Position numbers and translations under genes: made by a program | Source: Henriciella pelagia | GTDB taxonomy: Bacteria > Pseudomonadota > Alphaproteobacteria > Caulobacterales > Hyphomonadaceae | DNA length: 64,000 nucleotides | Direction of reading: 5' to 3' | NCBI RefSeq assembly: GCF_002088945.1 | Contig: NZ_NCSU01000007.1 | Coordinates: forward strand, 124,001-188,000 | Notes under the pieces: model-generated | What the model was told of the DNA's origin: nothing | Seen by the model: only the letters and a program-made list of their open reading frames with translations | Database searches by the model: none | Part shown: one piece after another, positions 36,242-43,553 of the stretch | Layout of the letters: every line of letters begins with the position of its first letter | Position numbering within the stretch: the stretch's first letter is position 1

Positions 36242-37189
36242 TCAGGCCGAGCAGCTGCCGCCGCCGAGCACACAGAAGCTCGCACACCATGCATGGTTGA
36301 GCTGAACGGGCTCGGCAGTCGCTTCCTTCAAGCTCGCGCCGAGTTCGAACCGTTTGTCATAGGCGAGCAATGTGCAGGCTGTGACGACGGCATGCCCTTC
36401 GCCTCTTCGCTTCACGACCATGCGCTGGCTCGCGCACATCATGTCCGCCGGGTCCACATGAAGGATACCCCAGCACGCCGTCGTGATCTCGGGCGGGCTG
36501 TCGCCTTCGATCATTTCCGGAAAGAGAACCAGTTGTCTGGTGTCGGATGGTGAAATGCCGAGGCCGAGGGTCTCGATCAGCGCGCCATAGCCAGCCCGCG
36601 CTTCGGTTTCGTCTTCAGCAAGGGCCTGACGACCGGCAAGGGCAAGGTTGAATCCATGCTCGGCTAGCCAGGAAAGCCCCTCGCAGGCGGCATCGAAGCT
36701 GCCCGCGCCGCGTTCGGCATCGTGAACAGCTTTGGTATGGTGGTCCATCGAGACACGGAGCACCATGCGGTCACCATATTGCTCCCGCAGGTCGAGCAAT
36801 CCGGCCTGAATGCGCGGCCGCATCATCGGGCGCATCGCATTCGTCAGCAGGAGGAGCGAGTGCCCGCGCTCGAGCACGGCCTGCATGATGTTCAGAATGT
36901 CCGGGCACATGAAGGGCTCGCCACCGGTAATGCCGATTTCCTTCGCACCTTCGCCGAGCGCTTCGATCTCATCCAGGAAGGGGGTCACGTCCGCGAGCGT
37001 GAGATAGACAAGATTGTCATTGGTCGGCGAGCTTTTGATGTAGCAGTTCACGCATTCAATGTTGCAGAGCGTGCCGGTATTCAGCCAGAGCGTCTTCAGG
37101 CCGCGCCAGTGCACGCTGCCGCGCACTTCGCCCTTGGCGGTGAGGAACGGGTCCTGAAACTTCTGATCAATCAAAGTGGTGTGCGCCAT
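36242..37189 (-). CDS. Radical SAM protein with a C-terminal cysteine-rich region
   Basis: The 315-residue protein has the cluster motif CNIECVNC near residue 42 and an EIGITGGEPFMCPDILNIM segment that matches the GGEP SAM-binding motif. A C-terminal cysteine set (ACTLLAY, WCASFCVLGGGSCSA) may hold a SPASM/Twitch-type auxiliary cluster. The product is unknown. The ATG at 37189 lacks a good ribosome binding site; a TTG at 37225, preceded by GGGAGG, would add 12 residues. It lies downstream of ectD in the same direction. Confidence 0.8.
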   Translation of the reverse strand: MAHTTLIDQKFQDPFLTAKGEVRGSVHWRGLKTLWLNTGTLCNIECVNCYIKSSPTNDNLVYLTLADVTPFLDEIEALGEGAKEIGITGGEPFMCPDILNIMQAVLERGHSLLLLTNAMRPMMRPRIQAGLLDLREQYGDRMVLRVSMDHHTKAVHDAERGAGSFDAACEGLSWLAEHGFNLALAGRQALAEDETEARAGYGALIETLGLGISPSDTRQLVLFPEMIEGDSPPEITTACWGILHVDPADMMCASQRMVVKRRGEGHAVVTACTLLAYDKRFELGASLKEATAEPVQLNHAWCASFCVLGGGSCSA

Positions 37190-37289
37190 GGGAACCGACA
37201 CTAGGACAGGTTCGCGCCAAGACAAGCGGCCTCCCGCACCGGCTCGCGAAACTGTGACCGCGCGCCGGGCGAGAGGGCAGGTCCGCCGG

Positions 37290-38213
37290 TTACTCGAACG
37301 CCTGATTGGAGTCGACGATCCGGATCGGGTGGTCCACCTTCCTGTGGGCGATATGCTCAGGCCGGGGCTTGTGCGCCGCGAACGGAGTCTTCAGCCGGTT
37401 GGACCACGCATTGTAGACGAAGAATGCGTTCATCCGCTCAAACGGGGTAATGTTTCCGTTCGATGCATGAAGCGTGTTGCAATCGAAGATCACGACCGAA
37501 CCTGCTTTTGGTGCGGGCGCTTCAATCCCGCCTTCATCGACCAGCGTCTCGATGCTCTTCGCGTCCGGAATGCCGGTTTCCTGGCGTTTCAGGGAGGCCT
37601 TGTAATTGTCGTCAGGCGTTTCGCCGACACACGAGATGAATGTCTTGTGGCTGCCTGGTACAAACATCACCGGGCCAGCCTGCGGGTGATTGTCCGTCAG
37701 CATGACCGACATTGAAATCGCCCGCATGTTCGGCATCCCGTCTTCGGCGTGCCAGGTTTCAAAATCGGAATGCCAGTAGAATTCACGGCCCCGAAAGGCA
37801 GGTTTGTAGTTCAGGCGTGACTGGTGGATGTAGACCTCATCGGCCAGAATGCAGCGCGCCACATCAGCGAGTCTGCGGTCGCGGGCAACATAATCAAAGT
37901 GAACCGACTGGCGGTGGATGGCGAAGATCGAGCGGACAGCGCCGCTGTCGCGCTCGGATACAACCGTCTCATCGGCGAGGCTGGCCGGGTGTTGGCGAAG
38001 TTCTTCCGCCGTGGCTTTCATGCGCTCGACTTCGTGCTCAGCGAACACGTTCTCGAGTACGATAAAACCATTGCGGCTGAATTCGGCCAGCTGGTCTGGC
38101 CGCAAGGGTGGCTGCCGGTCTGGGCGGCCATGGATGACGGGTTCTTCGCGCGGGATGAATTGCGGGCGGGCGTTCGTTCGGGTGGTGTAATGATCCTCTC
38201 GAATATGTTGCAT
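37290..38213 (-). CDS. ectD: Ectoine hydroxylase
   Basis: The 307-residue Fe(II)/2-oxoglutarate dioxygenase converts ectoine to 5-hydroxyectoine. The ectoine hydroxylase signature is present as FYWHSDFETWHAEDGMP (metal-binding H and D) with the distal histidine in NTLHASNGNITPFER. Length fits the family. The other ectoine genes (ectABC) are not within the window, so the cell would make ectoine elsewhere or import it. It is oriented with the radical SAM gene, 100 bases downstream. Confidence 0.9.
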   Translation of the reverse strand: MQHIREDHYTTRTNARPQFIPREEPVIHGRPDRQPPLRPDQLAEFSRNGFIVLENVFAEHEVERMKATAEELRQHPASLADETVVSERDSGAVRSIFAIHRQSVHFDYVARDRRLADVARCILADEVYIHQSRLNYKPAFRGREFYWHSDFETWHAEDGMPNMRAISMSVMLTDNHPQAGPVMFVPGSHKTFISCVGETPDDNYKASLKRQETGIPDAKSIETLVDEGGIEAPAPKAGSVVIFDCNTLHASNGNITPFERMNAFFVYNAWSNRLKTPFAAHKPRPEHIAHRKVDHPIRIVDSNQAFE

Positions 38214-38457
38214 GACTGATATCTTGCGTTCCTTCTTTGCCCGCCTGAGGCGGGTCGGGGTTGTCGATCAGATGGGGACGCCGAGGCGTACCAAGCACCC
38301 ATCTGCGACCACTTACGCGGGGCCACCCTCATAGGTTGCAAACTTTTCCAGATGACACGCAGGGCGGTAACATAGATCAACATTCGAACGCGAAATTTGG
38401 GACCAGAAGCGTGGCGTGAATGGACGTCACGCGCGATCTCCGGCATAGCGCTTCGCC

Positions 38458-39069
38458 ATGGGACCTGAATTCCTCCTGATGCTGGCCGACCGGATCGGCG
38501 TCTTCGTCTTCGCGATCTCGGGGGGCGTCGTCGCTGTACGCAAGGAGATGGATTTTCTCGGCGTCATTGTGCTCGCATTCCTGCCTGCAATTGGCGGCGG
38601 CACACTGCGCGACCTGCTGCTCGACCAGCCTGTCTTCTGGCTCAGCGATTCCATTACGCTGATCCTCGCCATGGCGGGCGGAGTGACAGCCTTCTTCTTC
38701 TATCGTTATGTCAGCCAGTTCAGGGCACTTCGCTGGCCGGATGCGGCGGGTATGGCGCTCTTTGCGATTGCAGGTGCCGCCAAGGCGCACGCTCTCGGCC
38801 ACGGTTTCCTTGTTGTGGTCATGATGGGGACGATTACCGCCAGCGCTGGCGGCCTTATCCGCGATGTTGTCGCCAATGAGGAACCGCTGGTCCTCAAGGA
38901 AGGCGAACTCTATGCGACGTGCGCCATTGCAGGGTCGGTCGTCTACTTCCTGCTGGTTCAGTATGGGCCGAGCGGTACCGTCGCCGTCGCAGCAGGGACG
39001 GCGACGGCCTTCATCCTGCGCGCAAGTGCCATCCTGTTCGGGCTCACCCTGCCCAGGGCGAAGGGCTAG
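38458..39069 (+). CDS. TRIC-type cation channel family protein (YicG/UPF0126)
   Basis: The 203-residue protein has two repeats of about 90 residues, each with three membrane helices. Each repeat carries the family motif: GGGTLRDLLL near 46 and GGLIRDVVAN near 132. Members form trimeric potassium- or glycine-related channels. It stands between ectD (divergent) and the desaturase (convergent, 9 bases apart). Confidence 0.9.
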   Translation: MGPEFLLMLADRIGVFVFAISGGVVAVRKEMDFLGVIVLAFLPAIGGGTLRDLLLDQPVFWLSDSITLILAMAGGVTAFFFYRYVSQFRALRWPDAAGMALFAIAGAAKAHALGHGFLVVVMMGTITASAGGLIRDVVANEEPLVLKEGELYATCAIAGSVVYFLLVQYGPSGTVAVAAGTATAFILRASAILFGLTLPRAKG

Positions 39070-39078
39070 ACCCCCGCC

Positions 39079-39996
39079 CTACTCTGCCGCGACCATTGCC
39101 GGCTCATCACGGCGAATGGCCCGGCGGATCACATCGCCATAGCCATGCGAGATGCAGTCGGTCTCGGCATAGAAGCCGCGCTCTTTGAGGATGCGGTGCA
39201 TGCGCCCGAGATTGTAGGGCGGAATACTGGCCAGCAAGTGATGTTCGAGGTGATAGTTCACATTGTTCGGCGCAATGAAGATGCGCTGCCAGAACGGGGC
39301 GACCGTGGTGCCGGTATTGAGGCGGGCGTCAAGTTGCGTACGGTCAATGGCTGTGCCGTGCTCGCCAATCTGGCGCAGGCGCACAATTGCCGGATAGATG
39401 AACAGTTCCGCCGCCCACCACATGAGATAGGCCCATGGCGCACCAACAGCGGTGAGGGCGCCAAGAAGCGCCACATGAAAGGCGAGCCACTTCCAGTTCC
39501 GTGACAGCTTGAACTTGCGGATCTTGAATAGCGTGTCTCGAATGCCTGTCTGGCCGGTCAGGTCCCGCTTGAACTTGCGGACCAGGCTCTCACGCGGCAC
39601 CGGGTAATTTTTGACGAAGCCGATATCGGGATCGTTGGGAGTGCCGGCATATTTATGATGCTTGAGGTGGTAGGCGCGATAGGCGGCCAGCGAAATGTTC
39701 ATCGGCGCGCCGGCCAGCCATTCACCGACGAAATCGTCTGCAGCCTTTGACTTGAAGAAAGCATGATGGGCGCAATCATGATTGATGATGCCAAGCCCCA
39801 GCTGGCGTCCGCTGAGGATCAGGATGCCGAGCAGGATCGTGAGCGGATTTGTCCAGATGATCGCTATTGCAAAGGCCGCGGCGATCAGTGCCCAGTTCCA
39901 GGCCAGAGTGATCCCGGCCTTCAGATTGGACTTTTCACGCAATTGTCGCAATTCCTCCTTTGACAAGGCATCTGAGAGCTTCATTAAATATGACAT
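39079..39996 (-). CDS. Membrane fatty acid desaturase
   Basis: This 305-residue di-iron enzyme introduces double bonds into acyl chains or related lipids. It has the three histidine boxes: HDCAHH near 79, HLKHHKYAG near 119 and HLEHHLLASIPPYNL near 256. Two hydrophobic regions (about 28-65, 172-195) anchor it in the membrane. GAGG is eight bases before the ATG. It is divergent from a PaaX-like regulator with only 46 bases between the genes. Confidence 0.92.
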   Translation of the reverse strand: MSYLMKLSDALSKEELRQLREKSNLKAGITLAWNWALIAAAFAIAIIWTNPLTILLGILILSGRQLGLGIINHDCAHHAFFKSKAADDFVGEWLAGAPMNISLAAYRAYHLKHHKYAGTPNDPDIGFVKNYPVPRESLVRKFKRDLTGQTGIRDTLFKIRKFKLSRNWKWLAFHVALLGALTAVGAPWAYLMWWAAELFIYPAIVRLRQIGEHGTAIDRTQLDARLNTGTTVAPFWQRIFIAPNNVNYHLEHHLLASIPPYNLGRMHRILKERGFYAETDCISHGYGDVIRRAIRRDEPAMVAAE

Positions 39997-40042
39997 CGCG
40001 TTACCTCACTAGCTGCAAGGGTTTGTTACACTACGCCTCACT

Positions 40043-40864
40043 ATGTATCAACAACTGTATCAATTTCGTCCTTCGGACCCCGGTGAGATCACAGCCCGCT
40101 CGCTCGTGCTTTCCCTGCTGGCCGGGAGCGAGGTGCCCCAGATCAGCATCAGCCGACTGATCAAGGCCGGCACGCTTTTCGACATCGAAGCCGCCACCAT
40201 GCGCGTCGCTGTAACCCGCCTGATGCAGAGCGGTCATCTGGAAAGCTCCGACCGCGGCGTCTACGTCCCCGGCCCGCGCTCACGGGCGCTGACGACCCGC
40301 GTCCAGAAATGGAAAGACGTAAATGATCGCAAACGCGACTGGGATGGCGAGTGGCTCACGGCACTGACTCAGCATCTCGGCCGGACGAATCGCAAGCAGG
40401 TGCGTGCGCGCGAGCGGGCACTGGCCCTGTCAGGCTATCGCGAGACCCCGCAGAATTTCTGGGTGCGTCCAGCCAACCTCGCCCGTGACCTGCAGGACCA
40501 TCGCAACGATCTGATATCCATCGGCGCCGACGAAGGCATCCTGATACATCGCGTCTGCGCGACAGCGAGTGGTGAAGAGGCCGCCTGGTCGGGCCTCTGG
40601 TCCGTCGATGTCCTGCGCGAGTCCTATGACCGCGCCATCCGGACCATGGAGGACAGCATGAAGCTGGTGCCGGACTTGCCAGCAACAGTTGCCGCGAAGG
40701 AGACCTTTCTGGTCGGGCAGAGCGTCATCAGGGCAATCAATTACGATCCGCTCCTGCCGAAGGAACTCGGGCCGGATCACCGGTTTCGCGACATGGTCAT
40801 GATGATGCGGACGTATAACAAGGTCGGGATTGCGTGCTGGTTACGCTTTGACGCCAGCGCCTGA
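40043..40864 (+). CDS. PaaX-like transcriptional regulator
   Basis: The 273-residue protein has an N-terminal winged helix (ARSLVLSLLAGSEVPQISIS, TMRVAVTRLMQSGHLESSDRG) with a YVPGPRSRAL wing, then the central PaaX-type domain from about 95. PaaX proteins repress phenylacetate genes, but divergent partners vary; here the neighbour is a desaturase, so control of lipid unsaturation is possible (inference). Its stop is three bases from the stop of the convergent LRAT-like gene. Confidence 0.85.
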   Translation: MYQQLYQFRPSDPGEITARSLVLSLLAGSEVPQISISRLIKAGTLFDIEAATMRVAVTRLMQSGHLESSDRGVYVPGPRSRALTTRVQKWKDVNDRKRDWDGEWLTALTQHLGRTNRKQVRARERALALSGYRETPQNFWVRPANLARDLQDHRNDLISIGADEGILIHRVCATASGEEAAWSGLWSVDVLRESYDRAIRTMEDSMKLVPDLPATVAAKETFLVGQSVIRAINYDPLLPKELGPDHRFRDMVMMMRTYNKVGIACWLRFDASA

Positions 40865-40867
40865 AAA

Positions 40868-41245
40868 TCAAGAGCGACGATAGGGCTTCAGCATGTCCCT
40901 GACAGCCTCGAATACGCCGCGGGCGACCTGTGTTGCCGTCGGCCCACGACCCCGTGCATGCCGTACGAAGTGTACACAGTTCGAGCCTGTCAGGTGGTAG
41001 TCATGGCCGAGGCGCCGGTTCGCCCGCGCGGAAGCGAGATGGTCGCTTTCACCCTCGCCAGGGCCGTGATTCTGGATATCCCGTCCGCGCGCAAACGCCT
41101 CAAAACTCTGGGAGACGACCCCGCCATAGCGGCCATTGCTGGACAGGATCCGGCCTCCATGAGTCACCACACCATAGTGACGAAGCACACCGCCGAAGCG
41201 GACAGAGACCACGTCACCGGGCCGATAATCAAATTTAGAATTCAT
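40868..41245 (-). CDS. LRAT-like (NlpC/P60 superfamily) protein
   Basis: The 125-residue protein has the lecithin:retinol acyltransferase-like pattern: YRPGDVVSVRFGGVLRHYGVV with the catalytic His, and SNCVHFVRHARG near 92, the NC-x-H-F motif with the catalytic cysteine. The bacterial members are small acyltransferases or hydrolases of unknown substrate. The ATG at 41245 begins the conserved domain; a TTG at 41281 is possible. It lies next to the alpha/beta hydrolase in the same direction. Confidence 0.78.
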   Translation of the reverse strand: MNSKFDYRPGDVVSVRFGGVLRHYGVVTHGGRILSSNGRYGGVVSQSFEAFARGRDIQNHGPGEGESDHLASARANRRLGHDYHLTGSNCVHFVRHARGRGPTATQVARGVFEAVRDMLKPYRRS

Positions 41246-41283
41246 CGAAAAACGATAAACTATCCTAGGTGGCGACGTCAAGC

Positions 41284-42153
41284 TCAGAGAAAATCGCGGA
41301 GCGTTTCCATGAAGAGATCGAACCGGTCGTGATGGAGCCAGTGGCCGGCCTCAGGGAAGAGCTTTACCTCGGCATTGCCGAAATGACGGTCGCGGCCATC
41401 CTCTGCCGGACTGGAGGCCCAGCTTTTCTCGCCATAGAGGAGCAGCGTCGGACAGGTAATCGAGGCCCAGAGCTCATGGATCTGCTCCTGGGTGAGATCC
41501 ACCGATTCCCAGACGCGAAGATAATTGTCGAACTTCCAGCTATAAGTGCCGTCCTCATTGCGCGCGATGCCGTTCAGGGTGAGGTGGCGCGCCTGTTCTT
41601 CAGACAGAAAGCCATTCTCTTCCTTCATGCGGGTATAGGCCTGCTCGAGGCTCTCATAGCGCTTGGGCTGACGGCCTGACAGGGCGCGCTTGTCCTCGAT
41701 CATCTTGCGGAACCGGTCCTGCCACGGCGTCTTCTGGCGTTCGGCCAGCATCTTCGGGCTCGGACCGAGCCCTTCAATCGCGACGAGTTTTTTCACATTC
41801 TCCGGATAAAGCCCGGTATAGCGCAGGCAGATATTACCGCCCAGCGAGTGCGAGACGATGGTGACCGGCGCGAGCTTCAGCTGGTGGATGAGCTGCGCGA
41901 GATCGTAGATATAGGCCTGCATGTTGTAATTGCCTTCGGGCGACCAGGCGCTGTCACCGTGACCGCGAAGATCAGGCGCGATGATGTGCCAGTCGTCGCG
42001 AAGTTCCTGCGCAACCCAGTCCCAGCTGCGGCAATGGTCGCGCCCGCCATGAACCAGCAGGAGGGGCGGTTTGTCTTCATTGCCCCAGTCGACATAGTGA
42101 AGCTTCAGGCGTTGCGAGAAATAGGTGTTCGAGACGGGGCCGTGCAGTGTCAT
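41284..42153 (-). CDS. Alpha/beta hydrolase
   Basis: The 289-residue enzyme has the oxyanion segment LLLVHGGRDHCRSWDWV near 31, the nucleophile elbow SHSLGGN near 101 and a histidine in EAGHWLHHDR near 275; the acid is likely in LLLYGEKSW. Sequence type resembles soluble epoxide hydrolase or haloalkane-like enzymes, but the substrate is not identifiable. Its ATG is preceded by AAGGAG and overlaps the rlmB stop by one base (TGATG), so both are cotranslated. Confidence 0.88.
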   Translation of the reverse strand: MTLHGPVSNTYFSQRLKLHYVDWGNEDKPPLLLVHGGRDHCRSWDWVAQELRDDWHIIAPDLRGHGDSAWSPEGNYNMQAYIYDLAQLIHQLKLAPVTIVSHSLGGNICLRYTGLYPENVKKLVAIEGLGPSPKMLAERQKTPWQDRFRKMIEDKRALSGRQPKRYESLEQAYTRMKEENGFLSEEQARHLTLNGIARNEDGTYSWKFDNYLRVWESVDLTQEQIHELWASITCPTLLLYGEKSWASSPAEDGRDRHFGNAEVKLFPEAGHWLHHDRFDLFMETLRDFL

Positions 42154-42923
42154 CAGCTCTCCTTCGATGGCATGGATTCGTAAAAGGCAATCGCCGCGGC
42201 GTTGGAGACATTGAGGCTCTCCATACCCGGCTGCATCGGGATGCGGGCGAGCGTTGCGCAGGCCTTGGCAACGGCCGGGCGAAGGCCTGAACCCTCGGCG
42301 CCCATCACGAAGGCGACCTTTGGTGCGCCGCTGATAGCATTCCGGATTGTCTCATCGCCTTCACCGGCGAGGCCGATCGTATGGAACCCCTCCGCGCCAA
42401 GCTGGTCGATGGCACGGGCAATGTTAACGGCGCGCACTTCGGCTACGGTCTCGATTGCGCCCGCGGCAGATTTTGCAGCGACCCCGGTGATTGGCGGCGT
42501 GTGGCGGGTCTGCAGGATGATGGCTCCTATTCCAAAAGCGGCAGCAGAGCGGAATATAGCACCAAGATTATGCGGGTCGGATAACTGGTCGAGCACGCAG
42601 ATGCGGGTCGGCGCGTGCGGGCTTGCCAGAACATCGTCGAGCGACAGCGCTTCCAGTGGTTTCACCCGGATCGCAAGGCCCTGATGAACCGCGCCCGGCG
42701 GCAGGAGTTTGTCGATGGCTTTCGGGTCGAGGATTTCCACGTCAGACAGGCCAAGGCGCCGCGCGGCGTTCTCGCTTGCGATCTGTCGCAATATCTCGCG
42801 TTTCGGATTGGCGAGGGCCGCCTCGACGGCATGCTGGCCCCATAGCCAGACCGGTGCAGACGGATCGGCTGATGGGCCAGCTGTAAATCGCCGTTTCTGG
42901 TGGTTGCGTGCGATTGTCTTCAT
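42153..42923 (-). CDS. rlmB: 23S rRNA 2'-O-methyltransferase (TrmH/SpoU family)
   Basis: The 256-residue protein has an N-terminal substrate-binding region (WLWGQHAVEAAL) and the knotted SPOUT methyltransferase domain from about 105, with ILDQLSDPHNLGAIFRSA-like LDQLSDPHNLGAIFRSAAA, FVMGAEGSGLR near 213 and SLNVSNAAAIAFYE near 240. RlmB methylates G2251 (E. coli numbering). The gene overlaps the downstream hydrolase. The 5' side faces the tRNA-Tyr gene. Confidence 0.93.
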   Translation of the reverse strand: MKTIARNHQKRRFTAGPSADPSAPVWLWGQHAVEAALANPKREILRQIASENAARRLGLSDVEILDPKAIDKLLPPGAVHQGLAIRVKPLEALSLDDVLASPHAPTRICVLDQLSDPHNLGAIFRSAAAFGIGAIILQTRHTPPITGVAAKSAAGAIETVAEVRAVNIARAIDQLGAEGFHTIGLAGEGDETIRNAISGAPKVAFVMGAEGSGLRPAVAKACATLARIPMQPGMESLNVSNAAAIAFYESMPSKES

Positions 42924-43020
42924 CCCTATAAGACGCGCTTCGGTGCGCCGGTGCCTGCTGTTGCAGTCATTTGGCGTCCTGTTCCGGCGGCGTCAATCAA
43001 AGCGTCGCAGGACATGCCCT

Positions 43021-43105
43021 GGAGGGGTGGCCGAGTGGTTAAAGGCAGCAGACTGTAAATCTGCCCGCATAGCGTACACAGGTTCGAATCCTGTCCCCTC
43101 CACCA
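43021..43105 (+). tRNA. tRNA-Tyr (GTA)
   Basis: The acceptor GGAGGGG pairs with CCCCTCC, followed by A and an encoded CCA. The anticodon loop CTGTAAA carries GTA. The extended variable arm (CCGCATAGCGTACAC region) marks a class II tRNA. The T arm is GGTTCGAATCC. Confidence 0.97.
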
Positions 43106-43220
43106 TTTCCTGCCGATCTGGCGTCGATCAGGAAAATCAGTCCGGCGGACAGATTTCAGGCAAGCGAATGCGGCGGCAGGGGCTTTATTGGTCTCGATCC
43201 CCGCTTCGCTGCGCTACGCG

Positions 43221-43361
43221 ATGGATCATGCTCAAGGCTGCTTTTCCTCTTTTGATCCCGTATCGGCGCTAACGCGCCTCACATGGATCGCGCTCAGGGC
43301 TGCTTACCTGTCGTGACCTCCGGCTGGCTACGCTCCGCGATGGATGCGGCTCAAGGCTACT
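43221..43361. repeat. Three imperfect 22-base repeats between two tRNA genes
   Basis: Copies at 43221-43242, 43283-43304 and 43340-43361 share ATGGATC-x-x-GCTCAAGGCTGCT. They are spaced by about 60 bases and lie in the 334-base gap between tRNA-Tyr and tRNA-Gly, where no gene is seen. Their role is unknown. Confidence 0.6.
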
Positions 43362-43439
43362 GCTGATCCTCCGGACTGCGATCAAATAACTTCGCCACTT
43401 GCATCGGACGCGGCGGCGAAGTATCTCCACCGGCTCCGG

Positions 43440-43513
43440 GCGGGTATAGCACAACGGTAGTGCAGCAGCCTTCCAAGCTGAGGATCTCGGTTCGATTCCG
43501 TGTACCCGCTCCA
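43440..43513 (+). tRNA. tRNA-Gly (TCC)
   Basis: The acceptor GCGGGTA pairs with TACCCGC, followed by T and an encoded CCA. The anticodon loop CTTCCAA carries TCC. The T arm is CGGTTCGATTCCG. The usual G-A mismatch at the top of the anticodon stem of this tRNA is present. Confidence 0.96.
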
Positions 43514-43553
43514 GTCCGCTCCCCAGATTGATGCCTCGTCCCACCTGACCGCG

